Of a DNA stretch of 64,000 nt, positions 22,401 through 31,700 are shown in pieces. The notes under the pieces are model-generated. The model worked only from the letters and a program-made list of their open reading frames with translations. It was not told where the DNA came from and did no database searches. Made by a program: the position numbers and the translations under genes. Within the stretch, counting starts at the first letter, position 1. Each line of letters opens with the position of its first letter. This stretch comes from Enoplolaimus lenunculus (taxonomy: Eukaryota > Nematoda > Enoplea > Enoplida > Thoracostomopsidae). Location of the stretch: positions 1 through 64,000 of the forward strand of contig JASANG010002615.1 of assembly GCA_030248215.1 (NCBI GenBank). The letters run 5' to 3'.

Positions 22401-24457
22401 ATACTGTAGTGACCCGAATACGAGGGGGACTGAAATTTATTTGGCCTCTCTCCAGAGGGTACCCCCTGTTGCTGAGTCACGGACTTTTATTTATTTTCGA
22501 CCCTCCCTCCGCCAACCTTCCTTACTGATATATATCCGGTACTGTATTTATCTGTTGAAATAAACGTTTTTAATAATCTTGTGTCAATAGCTTGAGCGAT
22601 AATGCAAGGTTTATACTTACGAATGTGCTTTCAAAATTTAAGTACACTTTAAAGTTTCGAAGTCAACTTTATTGTGTCCGTTTAAGCTTTAGACAATTTT
22701 TTGCCTAGGCTTAGGCTTAGGCTTAGGAATAGGCTCATCCATACGCTTAGACATAGGCTTGGGCTTACGCTTACAAATATGCCTATACTTCTTCTCTGGC
22801 CCTGATCTGTATATGGGCCCACTTTGGGATAATTGACATTTATGGACTCTAATTAGGGTTTAAGGAGTCTATCCGCTCACGGACTCATATTAGGGATACG
22901 GACTGCTATTGATTGGGACTCAAATAATATATAATTCCTAACTTAAAATTTATAGATCTTAGCTAAAATTCTTAACTGTAAGAAGTTGACCGCTGAATAC
23001 ACGTTTACTAAACTTAGCCGGTTTCAGAGGTACCAGATTCTGGCAAAATTGGAGTTGCTGGCAAAGCGATTTATGAAAAAAGTGCCGCAGTTCAACCTGG
23101 CAAAAGTTTGTATTCTCCGGCGGAAAAATTGACAGGAAAAGCCCCGGAAACGTATAGTAAGTTTTAGTCCTTCAGTATCCGGCATTGAAGTTTTTACGGG
23201 AAGTTACAAACTCTCGGAGCTTGGCTTTAATTAGAGACTCATAAACCTATTGGCGTTCATTTTATTTCCTTATTTAATTTGTTTGTTTCTTTTTATATAT
23301 TCATTTTTTTATTTGTATACTACTTGTTATTTATGAAGGTGCAACCGGAGCTGAAAAATGCCGAAACAAGGTCAGGAGAAAAGCAAAATTTGTTAGGGGT
23401 CGTACCGGAAGTGAGATGAAATTGGGTAGAGTTACCAGGGTACAACAGGCGGTTCACCTCCGGCTTCGACTCCGGCTGCGGTAGAATTTATGCCTGTGGT
23501 TCTTTCAGCATCGGTAGTGAGATTATGCAAAATTTGATTTCTTTCAGCTTTTGGTACAATTATGAGCAACAAATTGGCGAGATTTTGTAAAAAAATAAGA
23601 AAAATTGGGGAATTAAACACCATTTTATGTACATAATTTCACTTCACCTCCGGTGTTCAATTGTTTATGCGGGGTTCACGTTATAATCGGGTGTCACGTT
23701 TTGTCCCTATTAGACTATTGGGTCTCATTTTGTCTGCTTGTAGACCTTATATCGTATTCAAAAATTCGTATTTGTCGGCTAATATCATGTGTAGGTCACC
23801 TTTTGTCCTTCAATTTGAAAATATATCATATGATATTCGAGGTACTGTCTGCGAATATCATATGATATATTTTCAAATGTCTGCATAGTTGAGGTAACAT
23901 ACCCAAATTGTCCAGTGGAATATCATATGATACTAGAATTTGAAATTTGAATTTTTGAATTATGAAGCTATGATTTTACGCCATTTTGTGTCGGAAATGA
24001 TTTGCAGGCATGTATTTGGTATTTAAAGCGCGTTTGTGCCTCTGCCGTCTAACTTTTCATTCATTTATTAGTACCCAAAGGTTACACTGTCCCGCTGAAT
24101 ATCATATGATATTCGTTGAAATTTTGGAATATCATATGATATTCGCATAAATGTCCGACAGTATCACGTGACATACCGTCCCTTGTACACATTTATAATT
24201 TGAGAGCGGTGGTTTGTAAGCTAATGTCATATGACATTCGAGTTTTGTCTGTTGACCCGATATAAGTGCCCAAATTTTAACGTTGACGTCGAATCAACAT
24301 GGGACAAACCGTGTCCCACCTGCCCCGGTTATAACGTGAACCCCGAAGCAGAGTCCCGGTTTTACCCTGTTACTTATTGATTTCATTATGAATTTTGCAT
24401 ATTTCAGTGAGACCTGAGTCTATGTGGATCGAAAAACAGCCAACAACAATGAACTGA
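15989..24457 (+). CDS. vWA gene 2: tandem paralogue of vWA gene 1
   Basis: Probable cell-surface adhesion or recognition protein. Exons: 15989-16537, 17493-17630, 18662-19622, 20218-20256, 21130-21428, 21911-22012, 23028-23156 and 24408-24457 (TGA); every junction is phase-consistent. About 755 residues: hydrophobic leader (~6-25), four 16-residue repeats (~39-97), vWA domain with MIDAS motifs DFSAS (~116), DLTDLAGAI across the exon 2/3 join and SDGEQ (~254), six-Cys module (~343-403, CEDWSWW), Thr stalk (~410-540), transmembrane helix (~582-604, AIVGCMLIILIVGL then RRKD) and tail. The tail carries EGKSAAIQPGLSL and EKSAAVQPGKSL and ends ESMWIEKQPTTMN. Exon order equals gene 1, proving tandem duplication. 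The start codon lies upstream (the first exon begins inside a codon). One donor is GTTAGC. Each intron contains a MITE, yet the frame is whole, suggesting a functional gene. Confidence 0.83.
16104..16285 (+). repeat. 48-bp coding tandem repeat, ~4 units
   Basis: Unit encodes PSIRRMDHRNVRELAR (16 residues), repeated about 3.8 times between the leader and the vWA domain of gene 2. The units differ by a few bases. Gene 1 has an unrelated Arg/Gly/His-rich stretch here. The high basic charge just outside the membrane-distal domain could bind polyanions, but that is inference. Confidence 0.85.
16616..16726 (-). repeat. Short family A MITE without a TTAGGC array
   Basis: Only ~111 bp: GGCCAATGTAAGAACAGGGG, then TAGTCTAAAGCTTAAGCTTA and ACGTTCCGCTCCTGATC...GGACC. 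The hexamer array is absent. In intron 1 of vWA gene 2. Confidence 0.7.
17779..18142. repeat. Family I MITE (GGCTGGGTTTC ends, TTAAGT-rich)
   Basis: Ends GCCTGGGTTTCTGAAA and GGAAACCCAGCC are inverted and flanked by ATT on both sides. The interior is full of CTTAAGT words. A 3-bp duplication would suit PIF/Harbinger. In intron 2 of vWA gene 2. Confidence 0.6.
18222..18647. repeat. Family M MITE (TA-flanked, mariner-like)
   Basis: Inverted termini CTGTATTGACCCAAATAAG and CGTATTCGGGTCAATACAG, each bounded by TA. Its right end lies 14 bp before exon 3 of vWA gene 2, so the element supplies most of the sequence preceding that acceptor. Confidence 0.8.
19003..19185 (+). other. Six-cysteine DWSWW module (part of vWA gene 2)
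   Basis: C-x8-C-x8-C-x~20-C-x10-C-x4-C with CEDWSWW after the third Cys and KTLLRIC..TEC at the end, matching the gene 1 module (KTLARIC..KEC). Confidence 0.7.
19215..19520 (+). repeat. ACA/ACG tract coding poly-Thr stalk
   Basis: Nearly pure Thr codons with an Ala-rich start and a PPPP interruption. Such trinucleotide tracts change length easily, so stalk length may differ between alleles. Open frames on the other strand and in shifted frames here are by-products. Confidence 0.8.
19773..19960 (+). repeat. Family A MITE with perfect 8-bp target duplication
   Basis: GGCTCATGTAAAGAACAGGG to TACATTGGCC, flanked by CAATTTTC at 19765-19772 and 19961-19968. In intron 3 of vWA gene 2. Confidence 0.85.
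20271..20621. repeat. Family H MITE (hAT-like) next to a splice donor
   Basis: Starts CAGGGTACAACC and ends GGTTGCACCCTG, with CCTCCGGCTCCGGT words near both ends. Perfect 8-bp duplication CTGCTTAA (20263-20270 and 20622-20629). It begins 14 bp after the end of exon 4 of vWA gene 2, the duplication abutting the GTAAGT donor. Confidence 0.82.
20630..21129. other. AT-rich intron 4 remainder with AGCTAAGTAATT repeats
   Basis: TTAGCTAAGTAATT recurs at least four times (20893, 20930, 21058, 21091), with many TTTTAG decoys before the real acceptor at 21129. No MITE ends recognised. Confidence 0.45.
21686..21893 (-). repeat. Family A MITE ending 17 bp before an exon
   Basis: GGCCAATGTAAAGAACAGGG to CTTTATATGGGCC, flanked by AATTTTCT and AATTTCTT (imperfect). 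Its end is only 17 bp from exon 6 of vWA gene 2, leaving AATTTCTTAATATTTAG as the acceptor tract. Confidence 0.8.
22164..22346. repeat. Family I MITE
   Basis: GGCTGGGTTTCTGAAA to TTTCAGAAACCCAGCC, flanked by ATT on both sides. In intron 6 of vWA gene 2. Confidence 0.68.
22404..22925. repeat. Family M MITE, right end lost, with nested family A insertion
   Basis: TA-flanked left end CTGTAGTGACCCGAATACG; the body follows 18222-18647 but the right terminus is missing. About 145 bp of family A (22677-22822, TTTAAGCTTTAGAC..TATATGGGCCC) interrupt it. Confidence 0.65.
22677..22822 (+). repeat. Family A MITE nested in family M
   Basis: TTTAAGCTTTAGACAATTTT, two TTAGGC arrays, then CCCTGATCTGTATATGGGCC. 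The left terminus is truncated. Confidence 0.6.
23436..24369. repeat. Family H MITE interrupted by element L
   Basis: Left CAGGGTACAACAGGC and CACCTCCGGCTTCGACTCCGG, right CCCGGTTTTACCCTG. The middle is split by the 674-bp element L. In intron 7 of vWA gene 2. No clear 8-bp duplication. Confidence 0.6.
23671..24344. repeat. Element L: 21-bp inverted ends and an internal cluster of CATATG palindromes
   Basis: Ends GGGGTTCACGTTATAATCGG and CCGGTTATAACGTGAACCCC are inverted. Inside, GAATATCATATGATATTC or close variants are centred at about 23829, 23861, 23926, 24105, 24135 and 24230, with a CACGTG variant at 24167. No coding capacity seen. Confidence 0.6.
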
Positions 24458-24466
24458 TTACAATTG

Positions 24467-24683
24467 TCCATATTCTCAAATGTGTGTAGCACCTATCACC
24501 AGTTAATGATAAATCTTGTAATGTTCGAATAACGGCGAGCAAAGCTTTGAAATCCAGCACATTTTTCGAATTTGATTCGCCCTACTTGCGTGCGTATCTT
24601 GAGATTCGGGACTCAAACAGCCGGTCAGTTTGAAAACTGTTCACTGACTGGTGACAGGTGCTATGCACATTTGAGAATACGGG
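24467..24683. repeat. Family E MITE in the 3' UTR of vWA gene 2
   Basis: Starts CATATTCTCAAATGTGTGTA, 10 bp after the stop codon, and ends GCACATTTGAGAATACGG. It must lie in the transcript's 3' UTR unless cleavage occurs within 10 bp. Confidence 0.65.
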
Positions 24684-24844
24684 ACAACAGTAAAAGCCGT
24701 ATTTTCGCCTGTGTACGTAACTATCAGCAGTTAAACTAAGTTTTCAAACAAGCGAACAAGTGGCATTTCTAGAACTAAAATTCTGCACAACCGTAGTCTC
24801 ATTTAAGGTTAAAAATGTGTTAGTTAGCTGGTTCGAGACAGGTA

Positions 24845-25023
24845 CACTGCAAAAAATGGTGAGTCAAATTCGCTCTTTCCGAAATATGCTCTGCGGGACT
24901 ACACAATCTGAGTCAAATTCGACTCCGCCAGAATCAAGCGTGCGAGTGAGTCGTATTTGACTCAGTTTGTGTAGTCCCGCAGAGCATATTTCGGAGAGAG
25001 TCAATTTGACTAACCATTTTTTA
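24845..25023. repeat. Family B foldback MITE
   Basis: CACTGCAAAAAATGGTGAGT after TA; the right arm ends TAACCATTTTTTA without GCAGTG, where a family A fragment abuts. Confidence 0.6.
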
Positions 25024-25025
25024 TC

Positions 25026-25190
25026 AGGAGTGGGGCTTTTTTCGCGGGACCGCTATAGAGTTAAATATTAAACTTTGAACTAATTGTTATGCTTAGGCTT
25101 AGGTACAGGCTTTATTCTTACGCGTAGGTTCAGACTAAAGCATTTAGGCGGTGAATGAAGTTTAGACTTAGCCTAATTGGAATACGGTTA
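25026..25190 (+). repeat. Degenerate family A MITE
   Basis: TCAGGAGTGGGGC..GCGGGACCGC and a decayed TTAGGC interior; right end unclear. Confidence 0.45.
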
Positions 25191-25251
25191 CGGTAACGTT
25201 ACACCTTGTAGAATAGAATAGGTCAAATTTTGTACTGGTGATAGCGGTTAC

Positions 25252-25458
25252 AGCCCATGTAAAAATCAGGGGCGGAACGTTTTTCTGTGATACTATTATA
25301 GAGTAAACTTAACGTTTAGACTAATTTTTTGCCTGGCTTAGGCTTAGGGTTAGGCTTAGGAATATGCTCATTCTTACGCTTAGGCTTAGGCTTATGCTTT
25401 GGCTTTGGCTTAGAAATATGCTTATAATACTGGTTCACCCGTGTTGTTTACATTGGCC
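25252..25458 (+). repeat. Family A MITE
   Basis: AGCCCATGTAAAAATCAGGG to TTTACATTGGCC; flanks GCGGTTAC and GGGGTTGC agree at six of eight bases. Two TTAGGC arrays flank GAATATGCTCATTCTTACGC. Confidence 0.75.
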
Positions 25459-25589
25459 GGGGTTGCGTACAGAAATGAAAATTTCCTAGCATTTAGACTG
25501 TAGATTTTAAATCTTATTAAAAGTGCATTTTTCGTGTCTTAAGTAATTTCGGAAAATGATGATATCCTCTTTATCTGTCTTCTCTTGTA

Positions 25590-25595
25590 TTTATT
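25590..25595 (-). promoter_or_regulatory. Candidate poly(A) signal of the giant gene
   Basis: TTTATT on the plus strand is AATAAA on the minus strand, about 170 nt past the stop at 25764. Its position suits the giant minus-strand gene. Confidence 0.4.
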
Positions 25596-25763
25596 GTATT
25601 TTAATAAAATATTCGATTGCTTTTCGAACGACAACATTTTAAGTAATTGTTTATATCACATTTAAATAATAAAATAATATCAAAAAATACTCAAAACAAA
25701 CACAAAAAAATAAACGAAAAAAACAAGACATTTTAAGATGTGTCAGCATCCGTTTTCAAAGTA

Positions 25764-28700
25764 TTACAACTCGTCTTGGGAGTTTCCAGTTTGTTCAAAT
25801 TCAGCTTTTTTCGATAACAACAACTGCGAGAGTCCGACAAAATCTAAATTTTGTATTTGGTCAACACTTGATTCAGGCTGGCTAAGTTCTTCAGGACCTG
25901 GAGGTATCGGTTGCAGGTGTGTAGATCCATCATCAATTTCCAATTGTTGGTTTAGAATGTTACCATTATCGTCTAAATAAGCACTCTTCAAATCGTGTAC
26001 GTGGTTCAATGAGCTCAGACTCTGCTGTAGCGATTGTTGTTGTCCATAATTCCTAGGACTCGTTTCAGATCCTTCTGGTGATTGTTCCATTGAGCTTTGA
26101 TGGTCAGATGTAGTTTCTAGCGGTTGGTGTTTGCAGGTTTCGTTGATTTCTTCATTTCCGCGAGCGAAATTTAAACCAGCAGCGTTAAAATTGTTTTCAT
26201 CGAGTGTTTGTATCTGTTGGTTACAATTGTCATCGAAGGTTGTTCCAACGCCAGTTGAGTGTTCCATTGAGGTGTGATGATCAGTTGAAAAACTGTACAA
26301 CGTTGAGGTTTGTTGATTTTCCATTATTTGTATTTCCTCTGCTTTTTCGTCGTTTTCTTCTCCTCGTTGTGTCCGTTGGTTTCCAGCTGCAAGCAAATTT
26401 TTGTCGAAAATTGACTCATCAGTTGAGCTACTGGGTTCAACCGCGTTTGAAGATACCAGTTGCAGATTTTCGCTTCCGGATTCCAAATAATTTGTATCTC
26501 TATTGTCACCAGAGAAGTCTCCATAGCGTGTTGGTCTTTCCACGTCTTCAGTTGAAACTTGGTTCGTTGAAGCTTTCTTTTCTTCATGGCCGTTGTATGT
26601 TTCAATCTGTCGTTCAATTGAGTTTGATCCGTAGAGTTCAAATTGATTCCCCAAGTTGAGTTCTTCCGGTTGTCCTGACCCCGAGTTGTAAGGTGGGTAC
26701 AGTTGAAATTCCGTGCTTTGTTCACCGAAGTCTTTGATTGAACCTTCTCCGTTAAGTTGAAATTGAGTATTCCAGTTGAGTTCATCTGGTTGTTCCAGTT
26801 CCTGGTTGCCAGACGGACTCAGCTGAGGCCCCGTGGTTAGATCAGTGAAATGTAGGTCTTGGATTTCGATAGAAGGATGTTGTGAAGACTGTTCGCCAGT
26901 TGGGTAGCGATCAGATTCAAGCTCTTGATCTTGTTGATTAGCGATTACAATGGAAGGTCCGACAGATGTTTTTGGATCCGTTGATAATTCAGACTTTGTA
27001 TCTGATCGATTTCCTTGGCTCGACGGTTGAGCAGGTGATAATTGCGATTCAGTTGAATTTACACTTTTGACAATTTTCAACCCATTTGTTTGCTCATTTT
27101 CAATCTCGGGTAATTTAGAGCCGCTGTACATATCTTCAATTTCGCCTCGAACAACAGCATCTGAGTTTTCAATTTGTTCATCACTCCGGATTTCAGAAAA
27201 CCTACCGCTCTGGTCGTAACCTTCCGCAACCAATGATTCGTCAACTGCGTCACTAATAGCTTGATTGGCTATTTCTGACGGTGACCGATAATAAACTGGC
27301 TCAAAATTAGGTTCTGCCCTTAAACATCTTTCTGCTTCGCTGGGATCAATCGTACCAGAGGTCTCTAAAATTTCATCAGAACCAAAACTCTTCAAGTTTT
27401 CCGTAGGCGCCAAAGGATCATTTAGGGGCTGCATAGCTTTGTGGGCTTCGGTTTCTGGACCGGTTTTCCAGTCTGATGGCAATTCACGTCCCTCAAACTC
27501 TAAACAGCTCGCATCAGCACGAAAATCCTGGTGTGATTTATCCGTATTGTTAGAATACTCGGCAGCCGCTTCAGTGCCGAAATCACTATGAGGTAACGAC
27601 TCAGGACTGTCGAGTTGGTTGGAAATCTCTTTGTTTGTATTAAGTACATAGCTAGTAGATTCTGAATTCTCAAGTACTGCTTGCTCTGTAAAGCTCTTTG
27701 ATTCTTGAAAACTATTGTTTCGAGCACCTTCTGTTGGATTTTCGACCGACTCGCAATTCTCAGCAGGTTTCACTTCTTGCTCGCAACCTAATTTTAAATC
27801 AGGTTCAGCGTTGAAAGTTGAACTTTGGTCCACCATCAGTGGTTCAGAAGGGCTATTTGGCATTTGGTCAATATATTGCTCGTGGAAACTGGTTTCCATG
27901 CCAGTTTGTATGCTCTGCGCTAAGCAAGTGTCAACTACGCCGCAAGCATACGGCACACCATATTCTGTCTCGTCAAAAGCTGCAGTCTCTTCGGTATTTG
28001 GCTCTTTGTTGAATTCCACGCCACAGCCATATTTCTCACGCTCCTGTTGTGTCACACGAGTGAGAAAGTCATCACCTTTGATCTGAGCCGACTTCTGTGA
28101 ACCATGATACGAAATGACGTCATTTTCGCACGGATCATAATAACACATTGTGTCAATCGATAAAATTCCCACGCTTTCAGCGTTCGACACTAAACTTTCC
28201 CACGATAGTTTGCTGAGTTTAGACTCTAAGGCGCCGCTGTCTAAAGTGAACTGTTTTTGTCCTTCATGCTCAATTGCCGACCTTCCGTCCAGATTTTTCA
28301 ATCCAGTGACGTCGAAGTCAGTTTCTGTTTCAACTGAATAAATTGAAGAATTTAAATTTGAATCCGGGATTTCAACGATCGTTGAATCGTGATACGAAGT
28401 CCGGTTGACCAGTATTGGTGGTACCGGTGGATACGTTAAACCCAGATCTTCAGTTGTATATCCGGAATCCAGTTGCGAAACGGTTTTTTCGTCAACGTCT
28501 TCTGCGAACGAATTTGCGGCAGCTTCTGGTGATGAACATTCTTCTGTTTCTACTGCGTCTAAGTGTTCGTCTACGTCCATTGGTTTGGTAAATTCTGACG
28601 TTTGAACTGGGATTTTCACCAGATTTGTCAAAGGTTCTTGCTGGTCACAGGTTATGGTATTTGTTTCGGATAGATTAGTTTCGTTCGGTAAATCTGAGGA

Positions 28701-31700
28701 TTCTTCCGGAAATATTTGATGTTCCACGGTAGAGGTACAGTGATTAGCAGTTTGTTTATTATCATCATCATCATCATCATCATCAGTATATCTGTGTTCG
28801 TACCGTGTCGGTTGGTGCTTCATAATTTCTATACATTCTTGCTCTGTTACACTATTTTCATCAAATTTTGCTTCTTCAGCGGGTAGGACGTTGTCTGAAC
28901 GCTCAGGAGACAAATGCAAGTCTGATATACCAAAATGTGACGCTAGGTCTGCGGTATCACAGCGCAATTTATTCCAGTCAGAGACTGCTTGGTATTCCCG
29001 TTGATTATCCTCAAGTTCCGCGTCAACGCTGACATCCTGTTGTTCCGTTTGTATAACTGAATGTTGAGGTTTATTGATCTGAAAGCACAGAGGTTCTATA
29101 TCGTCGATGTTGCTTTGTGAACCAGGATCAATATGGTCATCTTCTGCATCAGAGCAGTCGGCGAGGTTGGCATTTAATGTTTCGACTGCTTCTATAGATG
29201 TTGGCGACGCGATCAGATCGTCTTCTGCGGTTAGTGTAGACATTGGCGGCGCGATCGAATCATCTGCTGCAATTTCTATAGACGTCGATACAATCGGATC
29301 GTTATCGATGACTTCTTCAAATGTTGGCGACACGATCGGATCGTCTTCTGCGGTTACTGTAGACATTGGCGACTCGATCGGATCGTGCTCCATCACCTCG
29401 TCAGCCGCTGGCGACGCGACCTTATTTTCTTCCGCACCTTTTCTACTCAGTGGCGAATGGATTGGGTCATCTTCCACAACTTCTCTAGACAGTGTCGATG
29501 CAATCGTAACGTTTTCTGCGAGTTCTCCAAACGTTGGCGCTGAAATTGGATCGTGGTTCGCGACTCCACTAAACGTTGGCGACGAGATCGGATCGTGTTC
29601 CAACGCCTCTACAGATGTTGGCGACGCGATTGAATTTTGATCCGCATCTTCTGTAGACAATGGCGACGCGATCGGATCGTTTTCTGTGATTTCTCTAGAC
29701 GTTGGAGCCGAAATTGGATCGTCTGGTTTTAGTTCTTTAGAAGCCGCAATCGGATCGCCTTTCAAAACTTCTTCAGACGTTGGCAGTGCGATTGGATCTT
29801 GTTCCATGACTTCTCCATAGGATAGCGACGCAATTGGATTGTGTTCCTCAACGTCTTTAGAGGTTGGCGACGCGATCGAATCCTCGGTCGCTACTTCTAC
29901 AAACGTTGGTGACGAATTGTCTTCTGCGACTTCTCTAGACGTTGGAGATGCGATCAGACCATCTTCTGTAACTTCAATTGGATTGTCTTCAGCGAGATTT
30001 TTAGATATTGGTGACGCAGTCTGATTGGCTGCTTCGACTTCTCTGGACGTTGGCGATGCGGTCGGTTCCTCTACAGCGACTTCTCTAGAAGTTGGCGGCG
30101 CGATTGAGTCGTCAGCTGCGACTTCTTTAGACGTTGGCGACGAAACAATATCGTCGTCGATGACCTCTCTTGCGACAGGCAACACAGTTGGATAATCTTC
30201 TGTCATGTTTGTCGACACTGGCGACGTGATCGAATCGTCATCCGTGATTTCTCTCGCAATCGGCAATGCGACCGGATCGTCTTCTGCGACATCTCGCGAC
30301 GATCCAGATTCGACTGGGTTGTCTTTTGCAACTTCTCTGAATGCGGATGACTCGATTGAAATGCCGTTCGCATTTTCTCTCAAATGTGGACATTCGAGCG
30401 GATCATCTTCGACTATTTCACCAAGTTGTTGTTGTCGTCGAACGCTGAGAGGGCTAAATTCTTCGAGTTCGTGCTCGAGTCGATACTCGCCTTCAGTGGT
30501 CGCCGACGATGTCGAGTCGCGACTTTGAGCTCCACTACTTGTTGCTAAGCGATCGCCTGATTTGCATAGACTGTCTTTGCGCAGGTTACCGTCATGGTCA
30601 ATTGAAGCGTTTTGGCTACTTTCGTGTTGAACCAGTTCGGTCTGATCTGAAGCAATACCTGGGCTTCCATTCTGGTTCAAATGATAAACAGCTGCATCGT
30701 CGGGCTCTGCAGGCAAGCCCGCCACATGAGGCGTACGCTCGCTATCTGAAACATGTAAAACGTTATAAGAATCGACTTCTGGTCCGTTTTCTGAAACCAA
30801 AATACGACCGTTTTCAGGTCCATCAAACTCATGTTGCCTATTTTCGGTTTCCATTTGATTTTCGATATTCTCAGCTGAACGGTGTACTTCAATAGTACAG
30901 TCAGCAATTTCATTATTGGCTGTTGGTTCATTAAGATGATTTTCAGATTCAGATACGGTCGAGATATTAAACGGCTCAGATTCACCAAAATTGTTCAACC
31001 TGGCAACATTGTCAGTACAGTCGCTGTAGGTCAAAAATTGGACAACTTGAATACACTGTTCTTCTATGTCCGTGGCTGGTGCATTGTCTGGAGTTCCAAT
31101 ATTGTTTAATTTTTGACCGTTGCTATTATCACTTGTACGTTTACCGTCTTCAAATCCGTCAGCTTCGTCTTGCTGCTTGTCACCTGATTGCTCTGATCGT
31201 TTCATTGATAATTCCTGTTCGGGAATAAAATCCATATCCTTGTCTGGCATGTCATCAATAGCTTCAGTACTTGCCCTGTCTGTAAGCGGTGCGAAATCTG
31301 GTCCCAGTGATTGTTCACAGTCCTGTTGCATCACTGATGGGAAAACTGGTTCGACACTTGGTTCACAGATTTGCTCTGTGATCTGTTCTAAACCTAATTC
31401 TGCCGATTGTTTACTTACTGGTTCTGCGAGCAGATCAGAAGCTAATTCTTCTGTTTGTTGGCGTCCGGGTTCACATACGACTTCAGCGTCCGGGTCCTCT
31501 GATTGTATTGTAAGTTCAATTTTTGGATCTATAGTAACTTCAGATTCTTGCTTTGCAATCAGATCCGGATCTGTTTCTTCTACAAGTTCACCTGTTTGTT
31601 TTGTCTTCAGCTCGAACTCCATTTGTTCTGACGATTTACTTCCTGGTTCTGTCATCGATTGGCAAACTGGCTCTGTTGGCAATTCGCCATCTCGTTTTGT

